Shown here in pieces: positions 22,576 through 29,892 of a stretch of 35,764 nt of DNA. Position 1 is the first letter of the stretch. Each line of letters opens with the position of its first letter. Under the pieces are notes generated by a model, which was given only the letters and a program-made list of their open reading frames with translations, was not told the DNA's origin and ran no database searches. Origin of the DNA: a virus. Where the stretch lies: IMG/VR virus record IMGVR_UViG_3300005532_000155, positions 1 to 35,764 of that record; one strand, 5' to 3'. A program made the position numbers and the translations under genes.

Positions 22576-23529
22576 ATGGACTCCAATATTGTCCACGTTC
22601 CCACGCTGGACACTCGGATCAGCGTCGCGTACCGCAACCGCGCCTTTGTCGCCGACCAGGTCTTCCCGATCGTGGCCACCGACAAGGACACGGGGAAGTA
22701 CGCGAAGTACTCCAAGCAGGCGCTCCGTGCCGTGGTGGACACGCTCGATGAGGGCGGCTATCCCCGGCGCTATCGCCTGAACCAGGAACCCTATGGGTTC
22801 TACGATTGCCAGGGCCACGGGGTAGAGGTCCTGCTGACGGACCGCACCCGAAAGAACGCCGACAACCCGGCGGAGGTGGACCTGGTCCACCGCGACTTCG
22901 TGCAGGGGCTCATCGCCATGGGCCGCGAACTCGAAGTCATCAACCTGATCAACGCCACCAACATTCCGCAGAATGTCACGCTGTCCGGCACGTCGCAGTG
23001 GTCGAACAGCGCGAGCGATCCGATTGCCGCCATCATGGCGCAGATCGAAACGATCCTGCAGAACGTGCCCGGCTCGCAGCCGGAACAGATGCGGCTCCTG
23101 CTGCCCCGCAGCGTGTGGCGCACGATCAAAACCAACACGGCCGTCAAGGACTACTACAAATACACGCTGAACATCGGCGTGGATGCGAAGCGCCTTGACA
23201 CGGGCTGGCTGGCCGCCGCTCTGGGGATCGAGAAGGTCGTGATCGCCGACAACGTCGGCCTGACCTCGCAGCCCGGCCAGACCGACACGCTGGCATTTAA
23301 CTGGCCGTCGGCCCCCGGCAACAGCATCGCGCTGCTCTACTACACCACCGGAACGCCTGCGCCGCTGACGCCGAACTTCGGCTACATCTTCCGCAGCCGG
23401 ATCGATTTCTACCCGCTGCGCGAGGTCCGCGACGAGCACGGCCTGGGCACGCTGATCATCAGCCAGGAATCGCGCGACACGCTGATGATCGAACCCAACG
23501 CCGCTTTCCTGTGGGTGAACCCCATTTAG
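22576..23529 (+). CDS. Major capsid protein
   Basis: The 317-residue product has the order and style of an HK97-fold capsid protein: an N-terminal arm (MDSNIVHVP), a region with FPIVATDKDTGKYAKYSKQA, a central helix (HRDFVQGLIAMGRELEVINL), and C-terminal strands ending LRTL-type IEPNAAFLWVN. A strong GAGGAGG precedes ATG 22576, and a perfect palindrome follows the stop, as often seen around the most expressed head gene. It forms the icosahedral shell with the decoration protein. Its length fits the capsid size of siphovirus-type transposable phages. Confidence 0.8.
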   Translation: MDSNIVHVPTLDTRISVAYRNRAFVADQVFPIVATDKDTGKYAKYSKQALRAVVDTLDEGGYPRRYRLNQEPYGFYDCQGHGVEVLLTDRTRKNADNPAEVDLVHRDFVQGLIAMGRELEVINLINATNIPQNVTLSGTSQWSNSASDPIAAIMAQIETILQNVPGSQPEQMRLLLPRSVWRTIKTNTAVKDYYKYTLNIGVDAKRLDTGWLAAALGIEKVVIADNVGLTSQPGQTDTLAFNWPSAPGNSIALLYYTTGTPAPLTPNFGYIFRSRIDFYPLREVRDEHGLGTLIISQESRDTLMIEPNAAFLWVNPI

Positions 23530-23553
23530 TTCGCCCTGACCCGGCTGCTCAGC

Positions 23554-23581
23554 CTCCAGGGCGGCGCGCGCCGCCCTGGAG
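23554..23581 (+). terminator. 28-bp perfect palindrome after the capsid gene
   Basis: Bases 23554-23581 are perfectly self-complementary: the left half CTCCAGGGCGGCGC is mirrored by GCGCCGCCCTGGAG. It lies 25 bp after the capsid stop. The next bases are A-rich on the plus strand (CCAAAAGAAAGG), not U-rich. As RNA it could only fold with a strained loop, giving roughly 12 bp of stem. It is a likely transcript stabiliser or partial terminator that separates capsid from connector expression. Confidence 0.5.
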
Positions 23582-23602
23582 CCAAAAGAAAGGACAAATC
23601 AA

Positions 23603-23833
23603 GTGGCTGACAAACGCAAGAAAGTTGAGCTGGTCCACCCGATTTCGCACGACGGAAAGCTCTTCACGCGCGGTCTGCACGACCTCGACGAAGACCTTGC
23701 CGGGCATTTCCTCAACCTCAAAGACCCGATCACCCGCGAGCCGATTGCGCGCGTGCCGGTTGAGAAGAAAGTCGAGGCTGGGAAGGTGGAAGACGATCCA
23801 GCGGCAAAGGAATCGCTGAAAGGTAAGAAGTAA
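23603..23833 (+). CDS. Small charged head-region protein
   Basis: A 76-residue, lysine-rich protein starting at GTG 23603, with AAAGGAC about 8 nt upstream. It contains a beta-like HDGKLFTRGLHDLDEDLA segment and a disordered Lys/Glu C-terminus. Small proteins at this place between capsid and connectors are common in Mu-like phages, but their function is not defined. Its stop overlaps the next start (TAATG). Confidence 0.55.
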   Translation: MADKRKKVELVHPISHDGKLFTRGLHDLDEDLAGHFLNLKDPITREPIARVPVEKKVEAGKVEDDPAAKESLKGKK

Positions 23834-24297
23834 TGGGCTACTGCACGGTTGACGATGTGGCGGCGGAGTTTCCGTCATTCGTCAGGAACGCTGACATCCA
23901 GGACGCGCAGATCCAGGCGTGGATCGACCGCGCTGCAGCGGCGATTGCCGCTGCGCTCGTGCAGCGCGGCTTCGATCCTGACGCCCCGCCGCTGCCGCTG
24001 ACCACTCGCCAGAGCGCGCTGCTTTCCGGTCTGAACGCCGCAGCGGTGGTGCGGCAGCTGGGCGACGTGCTCGCCTCGCGCGTGTCGCTGCAGACGGGCG
24101 AACCGGCGGTGGCCGGAGCGCGCGGCCAGGCGCTCACCACGATCCTGAAGGATATCCGCGCCGGCGCGTACGATCAGTTTTTTGGAATCCAGTCGCGCTT
24201 CCGCGACAGCAACGCCTTTGCGGGCGCCGACACGGACGGCACCACGCCGGAAGACCGCCAGGAGAATCGCGCCTTTGGCATGAATCAGGATTTATAA
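23833..24297 (+). CDS. Head-tail connector protein (gp36/DUF1320-like)
   Basis: The 154-residue helical protein begins MGYCTVDDVAAEFPSF, the typical start of gp36/DUF1320-type adaptor proteins, followed by helices (WIDRAAAAIAAALVQRGF) and a disordered end. It would form the adaptor ring beneath the portal. Its place after the capsid and before the virion morphogenesis protein matches Mu-like genomes. Confidence 0.7.
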   Translation: MGYCTVDDVAAEFPSFVRNADIQDAQIQAWIDRAAAAIAAALVQRGFDPDAPPLPLTTRQSALLSGLNAAAVVRQLGDVLASRVSLQTGEPAVAGARGQALTTILKDIRAGAYDQFFGIQSRFRDSNAFAGADTDGTTPEDRQENRAFGMNQDL

Positions 24298-24298
24298 G

Positions 24299-24970
24299 AT
24301 GCTGCGCTTCACGCTCCAGATTAAGAACGCCGACCAGGTTGATTTCGCGCTTGCGGGCCTGCGCGGCGACCTGGACAACTACTCGCAGGTGTGGCCGGCG
24401 GTGACCGAAGAAATCGAGAAGGAGGAAGCGGCGCTGTTTGTCACGCGCGGAGCCGTCGGCGCGCACGGTCCCTGGGCGCCGCTGACGGAGAAATACCTGG
24501 AGCGGAAATATAAGAAGTACGGCGAGCAGCAGATTGAGGTGGCGACAGGACGCCTACGACGCGCGCTGACGGACTCCACCTCAGGCGATGCGATCCGGCA
24601 GTATCTGCCGCGGTCGATGCGCTTCGGGACAACGCTGCCCTACGCCGTCTATCAGCAGACGGGATGGCGGCCGTCGCACCTGGGGTGCTTTGGCCTGCTT
24701 GGAACCATCGTGGACCGCATGGTGGGGAAGAAAAAGCCGCGCGAGCGGTTTGCAGAAGGATTCGTTCCGCCGCGGCGCGTGATTGACCCGACGCCTGATC
24801 TGGGCACGGCCATCCAGCGCGCGATGATGAAGGCCATTGACACGATGGCGCGCCGGCGCGGGTTCGCCGCGGCAAGCGCGCTTGGAATCACAAACATGGG
24901 TCCGGGCCAGGCCCGCACCACGGGCTACGGGATTCTCACCGGCCAGCTTCTCGGGGAGGGGATAAGCTGA
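24299..24970 (+). CDS. Virion morphogenesis protein (Mu G-like)
   Basis: The 223-residue product resembles phage virion-morphogenesis/tail-completion proteins of the Mu gpG type: an N-terminal beta-alpha part, a central charged segment with WAPLTEKYLERKYKKYG and ATGRLRRALTD, and a YAVYQQTGW motif typical of the family. It helps join head and tail. Its stop overlaps the next ATG (TGATG). Placement after the connector is as in siphovirus-type transposable phages. Confidence 0.7.
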   Translation: MLRFTLQIKNADQVDFALAGLRGDLDNYSQVWPAVTEEIEKEEAALFVTRGAVGAHGPWAPLTEKYLERKYKKYGEQQIEVATGRLRRALTDSTSGDAIRQYLPRSMRFGTTLPYAVYQQTGWRPSHLGCFGLLGTIVDRMVGKKKPRERFAEGFVPPRRVIDPTPDLGTAIQRAMMKAIDTMARRRGFAAASALGITNMGPGQARTTGYGILTGQLLGEGIS

Positions 24971-25524
24971 TGCCCTGGCAGCCGGCCTATAACGCCTTCG
25001 GAGCCGAGCCGCTGATCCGCCAGATGCTGGCACTCGTCTACCGCGACATCCAGGCCGCGCTGGACTTTGTAAGCGGCGCGCCAGGAAGCCTGCCGCCGTT
25101 TACCGTCTATCAGCTCGCAGAGTCCGTGACGCCGAACTTCCCAGCGATTCTGATGGTGCCGCAGTCGCAGACTTTCGACCCTTCGCAGGCGAACGTGGCG
25201 CACGAGACGGTGCGAATCTTCTGCGCCGTGGCAGCTGCCCACCAGGACCCGAACGCTGTGGCCGTGCTGGTGCAGCGCTACGCGATGGCGGTGTGGCACG
25301 TTCTGACCGCGGCGTTCGAGAAGACCTCGGGAGATTTTCTGCTTCCGGGCCTGGCGCTGCCGGCATCTGCCTACGGCAGCGGCGCAATGACTTCCGGGCT
25401 GCCGGGCGGAGCGCTCAAAAGGCTGTTTGTCGCTCAGCCGGAATACGCCGAGCTGCGGCAGGCGAAGAGCATGTTCGTGAAAGCCGCAGGGCTTGCTATA
25501 GAGGCAGACTTGTTCGAAGCATAG
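24970..25524 (+). CDS. Tail terminator / neck protein
   Basis: The 184-residue protein is of alpha/beta type with strands such as FPAILMVPQSQTF and VRIFCAVAAAH. It lies directly before the tail tube gene, the usual place for the tail-terminator protein that caps the tail tube and binds the neck. GAGGGGAT precedes ATG 24970. Assignment is mainly by position and size. Confidence 0.55.
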   Translation: MPWQPAYNAFGAEPLIRQMLALVYRDIQAALDFVSGAPGSLPPFTVYQLAESVTPNFPAILMVPQSQTFDPSQANVAHETVRIFCAVAAAHQDPNAVAVLVQRYAMAVWHVLTAAFEKTSGDFLLPGLALPASAYGSGAMTSGLPGGALKRLFVAQPEYAELRQAKSMFVKAAGLAIEADLFEA

Positions 25525-25536
25525 GAGGAAAAACCA

Positions 25537-26466
25537 ATGCCCGTAGATGCAACAAAAATCCATCAGGGACCGGGAGTAATCTGGCTGGGCGTAAAGGTGC
25601 CGCAGGCCGGAAAGCGCCTGGTGATCGACGCGAACGGCAATCCGACCGAGACCGGCACCGTCCCCACGCCGCCCGCGCCGATTTTGTCAAGCGTGCCCGG
25701 CGGAACACTCACCGCGCAGACGCCCTTCGTGAAGGTCACGTACGTGAATCCAAGCGGCGAAACCGACGCCTCGCCGGAAGCATCATCGAACGTCGCGGCG
25801 AACAACTACCTTGTGGTGCAATCGCCGCCGCCCGCGGCAAACGCCATCGGCTGGAACGTCTACGCCAGCGAGACGGCAGGGACCGAAGTGCTGCAAAACG
25901 CCGCGCCGATCCCGATCGGCCAGAACTGGACGCAGAGCGGCGCGCTCGCGACCGGCACGGCCGCGCCCCCGGCGACCAACAGCACCACGGCTGTCTATGG
26001 CGGAGCGATTGACGGAGCGACCACCTTCGCGCTCGAGCCAAAGCTCAGCCCGATCAAGGCCGACCAGATTTTCGGCGCGATTGATTACCGACCCGTGGAC
26101 GCCGACGGCATGATCGAGGTCACCCTCGAAGAGACCAACCTCGAGAAGCTGAACTTCATGCTGCCCGGCTCCTCGTACTCGACCGGCACCGACACTGCGC
26201 TGCCGCCGGGGTTCCAGAACTACCACCAGCTCACATACGGCGGCCTGTTCCTGGCCCCTGGGGTGAGCGTCGCCGTGATCTCGCCGCGCACGAACTATCC
26301 TGGAAAGTTCGTCGTGGCGCAGCTCTACAAGGCGATAGTGACCAAGCCGCCGCAGCTCGCCTTCAGCAAGGAAAAGCCGACGCTGGCCAAGATCACGATG
26401 AACGCCATCGCGGACCCCACCCGGCCGGCCGGTGACCAGCTGGGTTCGATCTACTGGCAGATTTAG
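25537..26466 (+). CDS. Major tail tube protein with inserted Ig/Fn3-like domain
   Basis: The 309-residue product has an N-terminal strand (IHQGPGVIWLGV), then at about residues 45-135 a fibronectin/Ig-like beta-sandwich (TPFVKVTYVNPSGETDASPE, IGWNVYASETAGTEVL). The remaining tube domain includes FGAIDYRPVDADGMIEVTLE and a beta-rich end. Ig-like insertions are known in siphophage tail tube proteins and face outward on the virion. GGAGG precedes ATG 25537. The 109-bp gap that follows (26467-26575) shows only a weak inverted repeat. Confidence 0.75.
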   Translation: MPVDATKIHQGPGVIWLGVKVPQAGKRLVIDANGNPTETGTVPTPPAPILSSVPGGTLTAQTPFVKVTYVNPSGETDASPEASSNVAANNYLVVQSPPPAANAIGWNVYASETAGTEVLQNAAPIPIGQNWTQSGALATGTAAPPATNSTTAVYGGAIDGATTFALEPKLSPIKADQIFGAIDYRPVDADGMIEVTLEETNLEKLNFMLPGSSYSTGTDTALPPGFQNYHQLTYGGLFLAPGVSVAVISPRTNYPGKFVVAQLYKAIVTKPPQLAFSKEKPTLAKITMNAIADPTRPAGDQLGSIYWQI

Positions 26467-26575
26467 CCCCTGTTGCGTTTGTGTGCGGCGCTGGGCTTTT
26501 TAGCTCGCCAGCTTCCTGGAAATCGCAGCAAGGCCCAAAAGCGCGCGAGCGCGAGGGCAATAAAGAGAGGCAGTG

Positions 26576-27034
26576 ATGAGCGATCGGAAAACCAACGGGC
26601 ACAGCAAGCTGGAAGATTTCCTGCTTCCCGAGTTCCCAGAAACCGAAGAAGCCACGCTGCCGAGCGGCCTGCGGGTGCGCCTGCGGCCGCCGGTCGGGCT
26701 GGAATTCTGGGCGCGCGTGGGCGACCTGCCCGGCTCGCTGGCGGCCGCCGCGCGCGGGGAAAAGGCAGAGAAGCCCTCGGCGGACGAGCTGATCGCCTGG
26801 AGTTACCAGCTGATCTGCGCTCTGATCGCTGAGCCGAAATTCAGCCGCGAGCCGAAGGAGGGTGAGTTCCATCCACGGCGGCTGAGGCCCGAGGACCGCG
26901 CCTGGCTGGTGCAGTACTACAACCGCTACACGGCAGGAGGTGGCGGCGCTGCTCTCGAATCCTTTCGCGACGCGGCGGGAGAACCTGCTGGCGCTCGACC
27001 GGGTGGCGAAGCGGTACGGGAAGGCGCCGAGTGA
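26576..27034 (+). CDS. Tail assembly chaperone, upstream ORF
   Basis: The 152-residue product reads from ATG 26576 (GAGAGG upstream; a GTG lies at 26573). It is alpha/beta with a Pro/Leu-rich segment (LPSGLRVRLRPPVGLEFWAR) and a helix (LIAWSYQLICALIAEP). It precedes the tape measure gene, where the paired chaperone ORFs lie in tailed phages. Its last 95 bp overlap the next ORF. After residue about 120 the sequence becomes Gly/Ala/Arg-rich, as expected of frame read-through past the shift point. Confidence 0.7.
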   Translation: MSDRKTNGHSKLEDFLLPEFPETEEATLPSGLRVRLRPPVGLEFWARVGDLPGSLAAAARGEKAEKPSADELIAWSYQLICALIAEPKFSREPKEGEFHPRRLRPEDRAWLVQYYNRYTAGGGGAALESFRDAAGEPAGARPGGEAVREGAE

Positions 27035-27161
27035 TTATTTCCCATCGCTCACGCCGGCGTGGAAGTGGGAGCTTGACCTCGCCTGCTTCGTAGCCGGCTG
27101 CGAGCAGGACGCCAAAGACATTGAGGCTGCGGGCCACCGCAGCGACGTGATCAACCTCTGA
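26940..27161 (+). CDS. Tail assembly chaperone, downstream (frameshift) ORF
   Basis: This frame is open from 26886 and reads about 73 residues from 26940 (LLSNPFATRRENLLALDRVA, FPSLTPAWKWELDLACFVAG). It lies in the +1/-2 frame relative to the upstream chaperone ORF and ends on the tape measure start. Mu is known to use a -2 shift here. The GTG at 26940 immediately follows AGGAG and is too close to be a normal start. A CTG at 26949 has good spacing. A fusion by frameshifting is more likely than free initiation, but no clear slippery site was identified. Confidence 0.65.
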   Translation: MAALLSNPFATRRENLLALDRVAKRYGKAPSDYFPSLTPAWKWELDLACFVAGCEQDAKDIEAAGHRSDVINL

Positions 27162-29308
27162 TGGCGGACAACATTCTCCAACTCGCACTTGAAATCGTCG
27201 CCAACCCCAGCCAGGCGATGCAGGCCATCGAGGACTTCCGCGCGCAGGCCAAGGCCGCAACCGCAGACGTTCAGACGGCCAACCAGGCCGCCGAACAGGG
27301 CGCGGCCGCGGCGGCCGGCGCCATGGAGCAGGTGGCTGCAGCGCAGCAGGAAGTTAATCTGACCGCCGAAGCCATGCGGCGCACCATCGCCGCCTCGCTC
27401 CAGATGCAGGGAGCGACGGCCGAAGAGGCTGCCGAGGTGTATCGCCAGCTGGGGATTAACGCCACGCAGGCAGCGGCGGAGATCAAGGCGGCGTTTGGCG
27501 ACGCCTCGAGCACCGCGCAGGCTGCCTCCGCAGAAGCCCAGGCGGCCACAGGCGGAATCCGGCAGTCAATGAATGAGCTGTTCCTCTTCCGCCGCGCGCT
27601 CTCCGCCACGCTGGGCCTTGCGGCGCTGGGGTTCTACATCACGGAGTGGGGCCGCGTCGCCGAAGCCATCAAAGACGCGGCGCTCGCGCTCGGCGGCTAC
27701 GACGAGGAGATGCGGGCCGTCGAGGAGGACGCCCGCAAAGCGAGCGAGGCGGCGCTTACCAGTTTTGGCGAGCTTGACGCCGCGACCCGCCTGCGGCTCT
27801 CGCTGATTGCCGACAGCGACCAGCGCAGCAAGGAGACCCTGCAGCTTGAAATCCAGCGGACCGAGCAGCAGCTGCGCGATCTCCGCTCGCAGATCGACTC
27901 GGTCAACCGCCTGAAGCAGGCCAAGGAAGACCTGCACGCACTCGAAGTCAGGATGTCGTCAGAAGCGGTCAGCGGGATCGCCGGCAGCCCCGACGAACTC
28001 GCGCGCCAGGCGGAGCTGATCAAAGAAATTTCCGGACTTGAGTCGCAGCTTGGCGATAAGGTCACCAAGGACCTCGGCAAATCGATTGCCTCGCTCCAGG
28101 ACGATCTCGACAAGGGCAACAAGGCCCTGGTCAACTATCAGGTCCAGCTGAACGAGCTGAACGAGAAGCCGCAGAAGGCCGCCGCCTCCATCGACAAGGC
28201 TGCGCAGGCTCAGGAGCGCTGGGCCAACGCCATCGCCACGGCGCGCGTGCACCTGCCGCCGTACATCGCAGAAATCGACAGGCTGCGCGAAGCGATTGCC
28301 CAGCAGGAAAGCGGCGTGGCCGGCACGCTGCAAATCCTGAAGGAATACGAGAAGACCGTCCGCGAGATGGCGGAGACGCCGCGGCAGTTGGGCTTTTCGA
28401 TCCCCGAGGGCGGCGCTCCGATCTCAACGCAGATCCAGCAGGTTCACCAGCTGACCGAAGCAGAACGCGAGCAGCTGCCCACGGAGCGCGAGATTTCGCT
28501 GGCAGTTCAGGAGCTGACCCGCGAGTATCCGAACCTGACGAATGCCGAGCGGCAGGAGTGGGCGATGGTCATGCTCACCTCGCAGGCCTACCGGCAGCAC
28601 ATCGATCAGATCGGACACGCCGACGACGCGCACAAGAAGTTTATCGCCAGCCTGCACAGCCTGACCGGCGTCTGGGGCGTGCTGGCCACGCTCGGCAACA
28701 GCACCTACGAGCGCCTGGCGCAGGAAGCCCAGAACTGGGCAAACACCAGCGTGACTGCGCACCAGCTGGTGATCGGCGCGATGACTGCGGAAGTCGCCAT
28801 GATGGGCATCGCCGCAGCCACGGGCGAGCAGGCCTACAAGCTGATGCTGCGCCAACTGGCTGAGTACCTCGAGAGGAAAGCCGAGGTGAAGGCCGCCGAG
28901 CAGGTGGCCGAGGCCCTGAGCTCCTGGCCGAACGCCGCAGCCATGGCAGCGCACTTTGCAGCAGCAGCGGCATGGATGGCGCTGGGCGGTGCGGCCGCCG
29001 CGGCTGCGAGCGCCGTGGGTTACGGAAGCACGATCGGCCACAGCTCCGGCACGAAGGCCGCGACCAAGGCGCAGACATCGGCCACGGCGGCAACGGCTAC
29101 GACGACCCCGCCGGCGCTTGCTGCGGGCGCGGCCAGCGCCCAAGCCGCCCAACAGAACACGGAGCACACGATTCAGGTGATCTTCCAGGGGCCGGTGTAC
29201 GGAGGCCGGGCGGCGACGCAGGAGATCATCAACAACATCAACGCCGCGGTGAAATATAACCGGCAGCAGCTCTTTGCCAGCCACAACCCGACAGGAGGGT
29301 CGCTCTAG
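27161..29308 (+). CDS. Tape measure protein
   Basis: The 715-residue product has a long Ala/Gln/Glu-rich coiled-coil N-terminal region, hydrophobic segments near residues 144-166 and 585-616, and further coiled coil between them (QLEIQRTEQQLRDLRSQIDS). This is the standard composition of a tape measure, which sets tail length and may cross the membrane during DNA ejection. By the usual rule of about 1.5 angstrom per residue, the tail would be near 100 nm. It follows the chaperone pair, overlapping it by 1 bp. Confidence 0.85.
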   Translation: MADNILQLALEIVANPSQAMQAIEDFRAQAKAATADVQTANQAAEQGAAAAAGAMEQVAAAQQEVNLTAEAMRRTIAASLQMQGATAEEAAEVYRQLGINATQAAAEIKAAFGDASSTAQAASAEAQAATGGIRQSMNELFLFRRALSATLGLAALGFYITEWGRVAEAIKDAALALGGYDEEMRAVEEDARKASEAALTSFGELDAATRLRLSLIADSDQRSKETLQLEIQRTEQQLRDLRSQIDSVNRLKQAKEDLHALEVRMSSEAVSGIAGSPDELARQAELIKEISGLESQLGDKVTKDLGKSIASLQDDLDKGNKALVNYQVQLNELNEKPQKAAASIDKAAQAQERWANAIATARVHLPPYIAEIDRLREAIAQQESGVAGTLQILKEYEKTVREMAETPRQLGFSIPEGGAPISTQIQQVHQLTEAEREQLPTEREISLAVQELTREYPNLTNAERQEWAMVMLTSQAYRQHIDQIGHADDAHKKFIASLHSLTGVWGVLATLGNSTYERLAQEAQNWANTSVTAHQLVIGAMTAEVAMMGIAAATGEQAYKLMLRQLAEYLERKAEVKAAEQVAEALSSWPNAAAMAAHFAAAAAWMALGGAAAAAASAVGYGSTIGHSSGTKAATKAQTSATAATATTTPPALAAGAASAQAAQQNTEHTIQVIFQGPVYGGRAATQEIINNINAAVKYNRQQLFASHNPTGGSL

Positions 29309-29676
29309 TGGCCAACCCGAAGATCGTGTACAACTCGGTCACGCTGAACTTCAGCTATCCGCCGCGGCAGGTGCCGAACTACGACAAGGAGACTGTGCGG
29401 CACATCAACGTCGCTTCGAGCGGCAAGGTCGAGCAGGTGTACGAGCGCACCGATGCCTTCCTGGAGATCGCCGTGGAGGATATCCCCGATCCGGATGCTG
29501 CAGCCTGGTCGGCGTTCCTCGACTGGGCGAACCAGGGCCTGACGTTCAACTATTATCCCGATGCAAGCGCTCCGGGATTTACAACCTACACGCTCGAAAC
29601 GCTGAAGGTGAAGCTGGCCTGGAAGTCGCCGGGGCTCTGGACCGTCGGCACGCTGAAGTTCAGGACGGTGGTTTAA
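29308..29676 (+). CDS. Distal tail protein-like
   Basis: A 122-residue beta-rich protein from GTG 29308, with AGGAGGG 8 nt upstream, overlapping the tape measure stop (TAGTG). Its position directly after the tape measure and the pattern of short strands (IVYNSVTLNFSYPP, FLEIAVEDIPD, YTLETLKVKLAW) fit the distal tail/baseplate initiator of siphophages. No specific family is confirmed. Confidence 0.55.
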   Translation: MANPKIVYNSVTLNFSYPPRQVPNYDKETVRHINVASSGKVEQVYERTDAFLEIAVEDIPDPDAAAWSAFLDWANQGLTFNYYPDASAPGFTTYTLETLKVKLAWKSPGLWTVGTLKFRTVV

Positions 29677-29679
29677 GCG

Positions 29680-29859
29680 ATGATCGTTGGGAATTCAACC
29701 TGGGAAACAGAGCTGGCGGCGGCGCAGAAGCGGCCGCTCTACTACCTGGTGATTGACTCGTTGCAGATTTATGTCACCAGCTTCGAGCCCGGCGATGTGG
29801 ATGTAATCACCTCGGGCGGCTACGGCACAGCGTATGGCAGCGGCTACGGGACGGAGTAA
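29680..29859 (+). CDS. Short tail protein, likely N-terminal hub fragment
   Basis: A 59-residue ORF: an N-terminal helix and strand (WETELAAAQKRPLYYLVIDS), then a Gly/Tyr-rich end (GGYGTAYGSGYGTE). This looks like the start of a longer tail hub protein that now ends at 29859, while the next ORF begins 33 bp later with an unrelated domain. Its ribosome site is weak. It may be a remnant, or a working small subunit that reassembles with the hub. Confidence 0.5.
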   Translation: MIVGNSTWETELAAAQKRPLYYLVIDSLQIYVTSFEPGDVDVITSGGYGTAYGSGYGTE

Positions 29860-29892
29860 CCCCCAGGCCGCAACGTTTTCTGAAAGGCTCAA

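Noticed and set aside
26467-26575. Small gene or terminator between tail tube and chaperone
   Set aside because: No ORF with a ribosome site was found, and the inverted repeat (TGGGCTT/AAGGCCCA) is far apart and imperfect.
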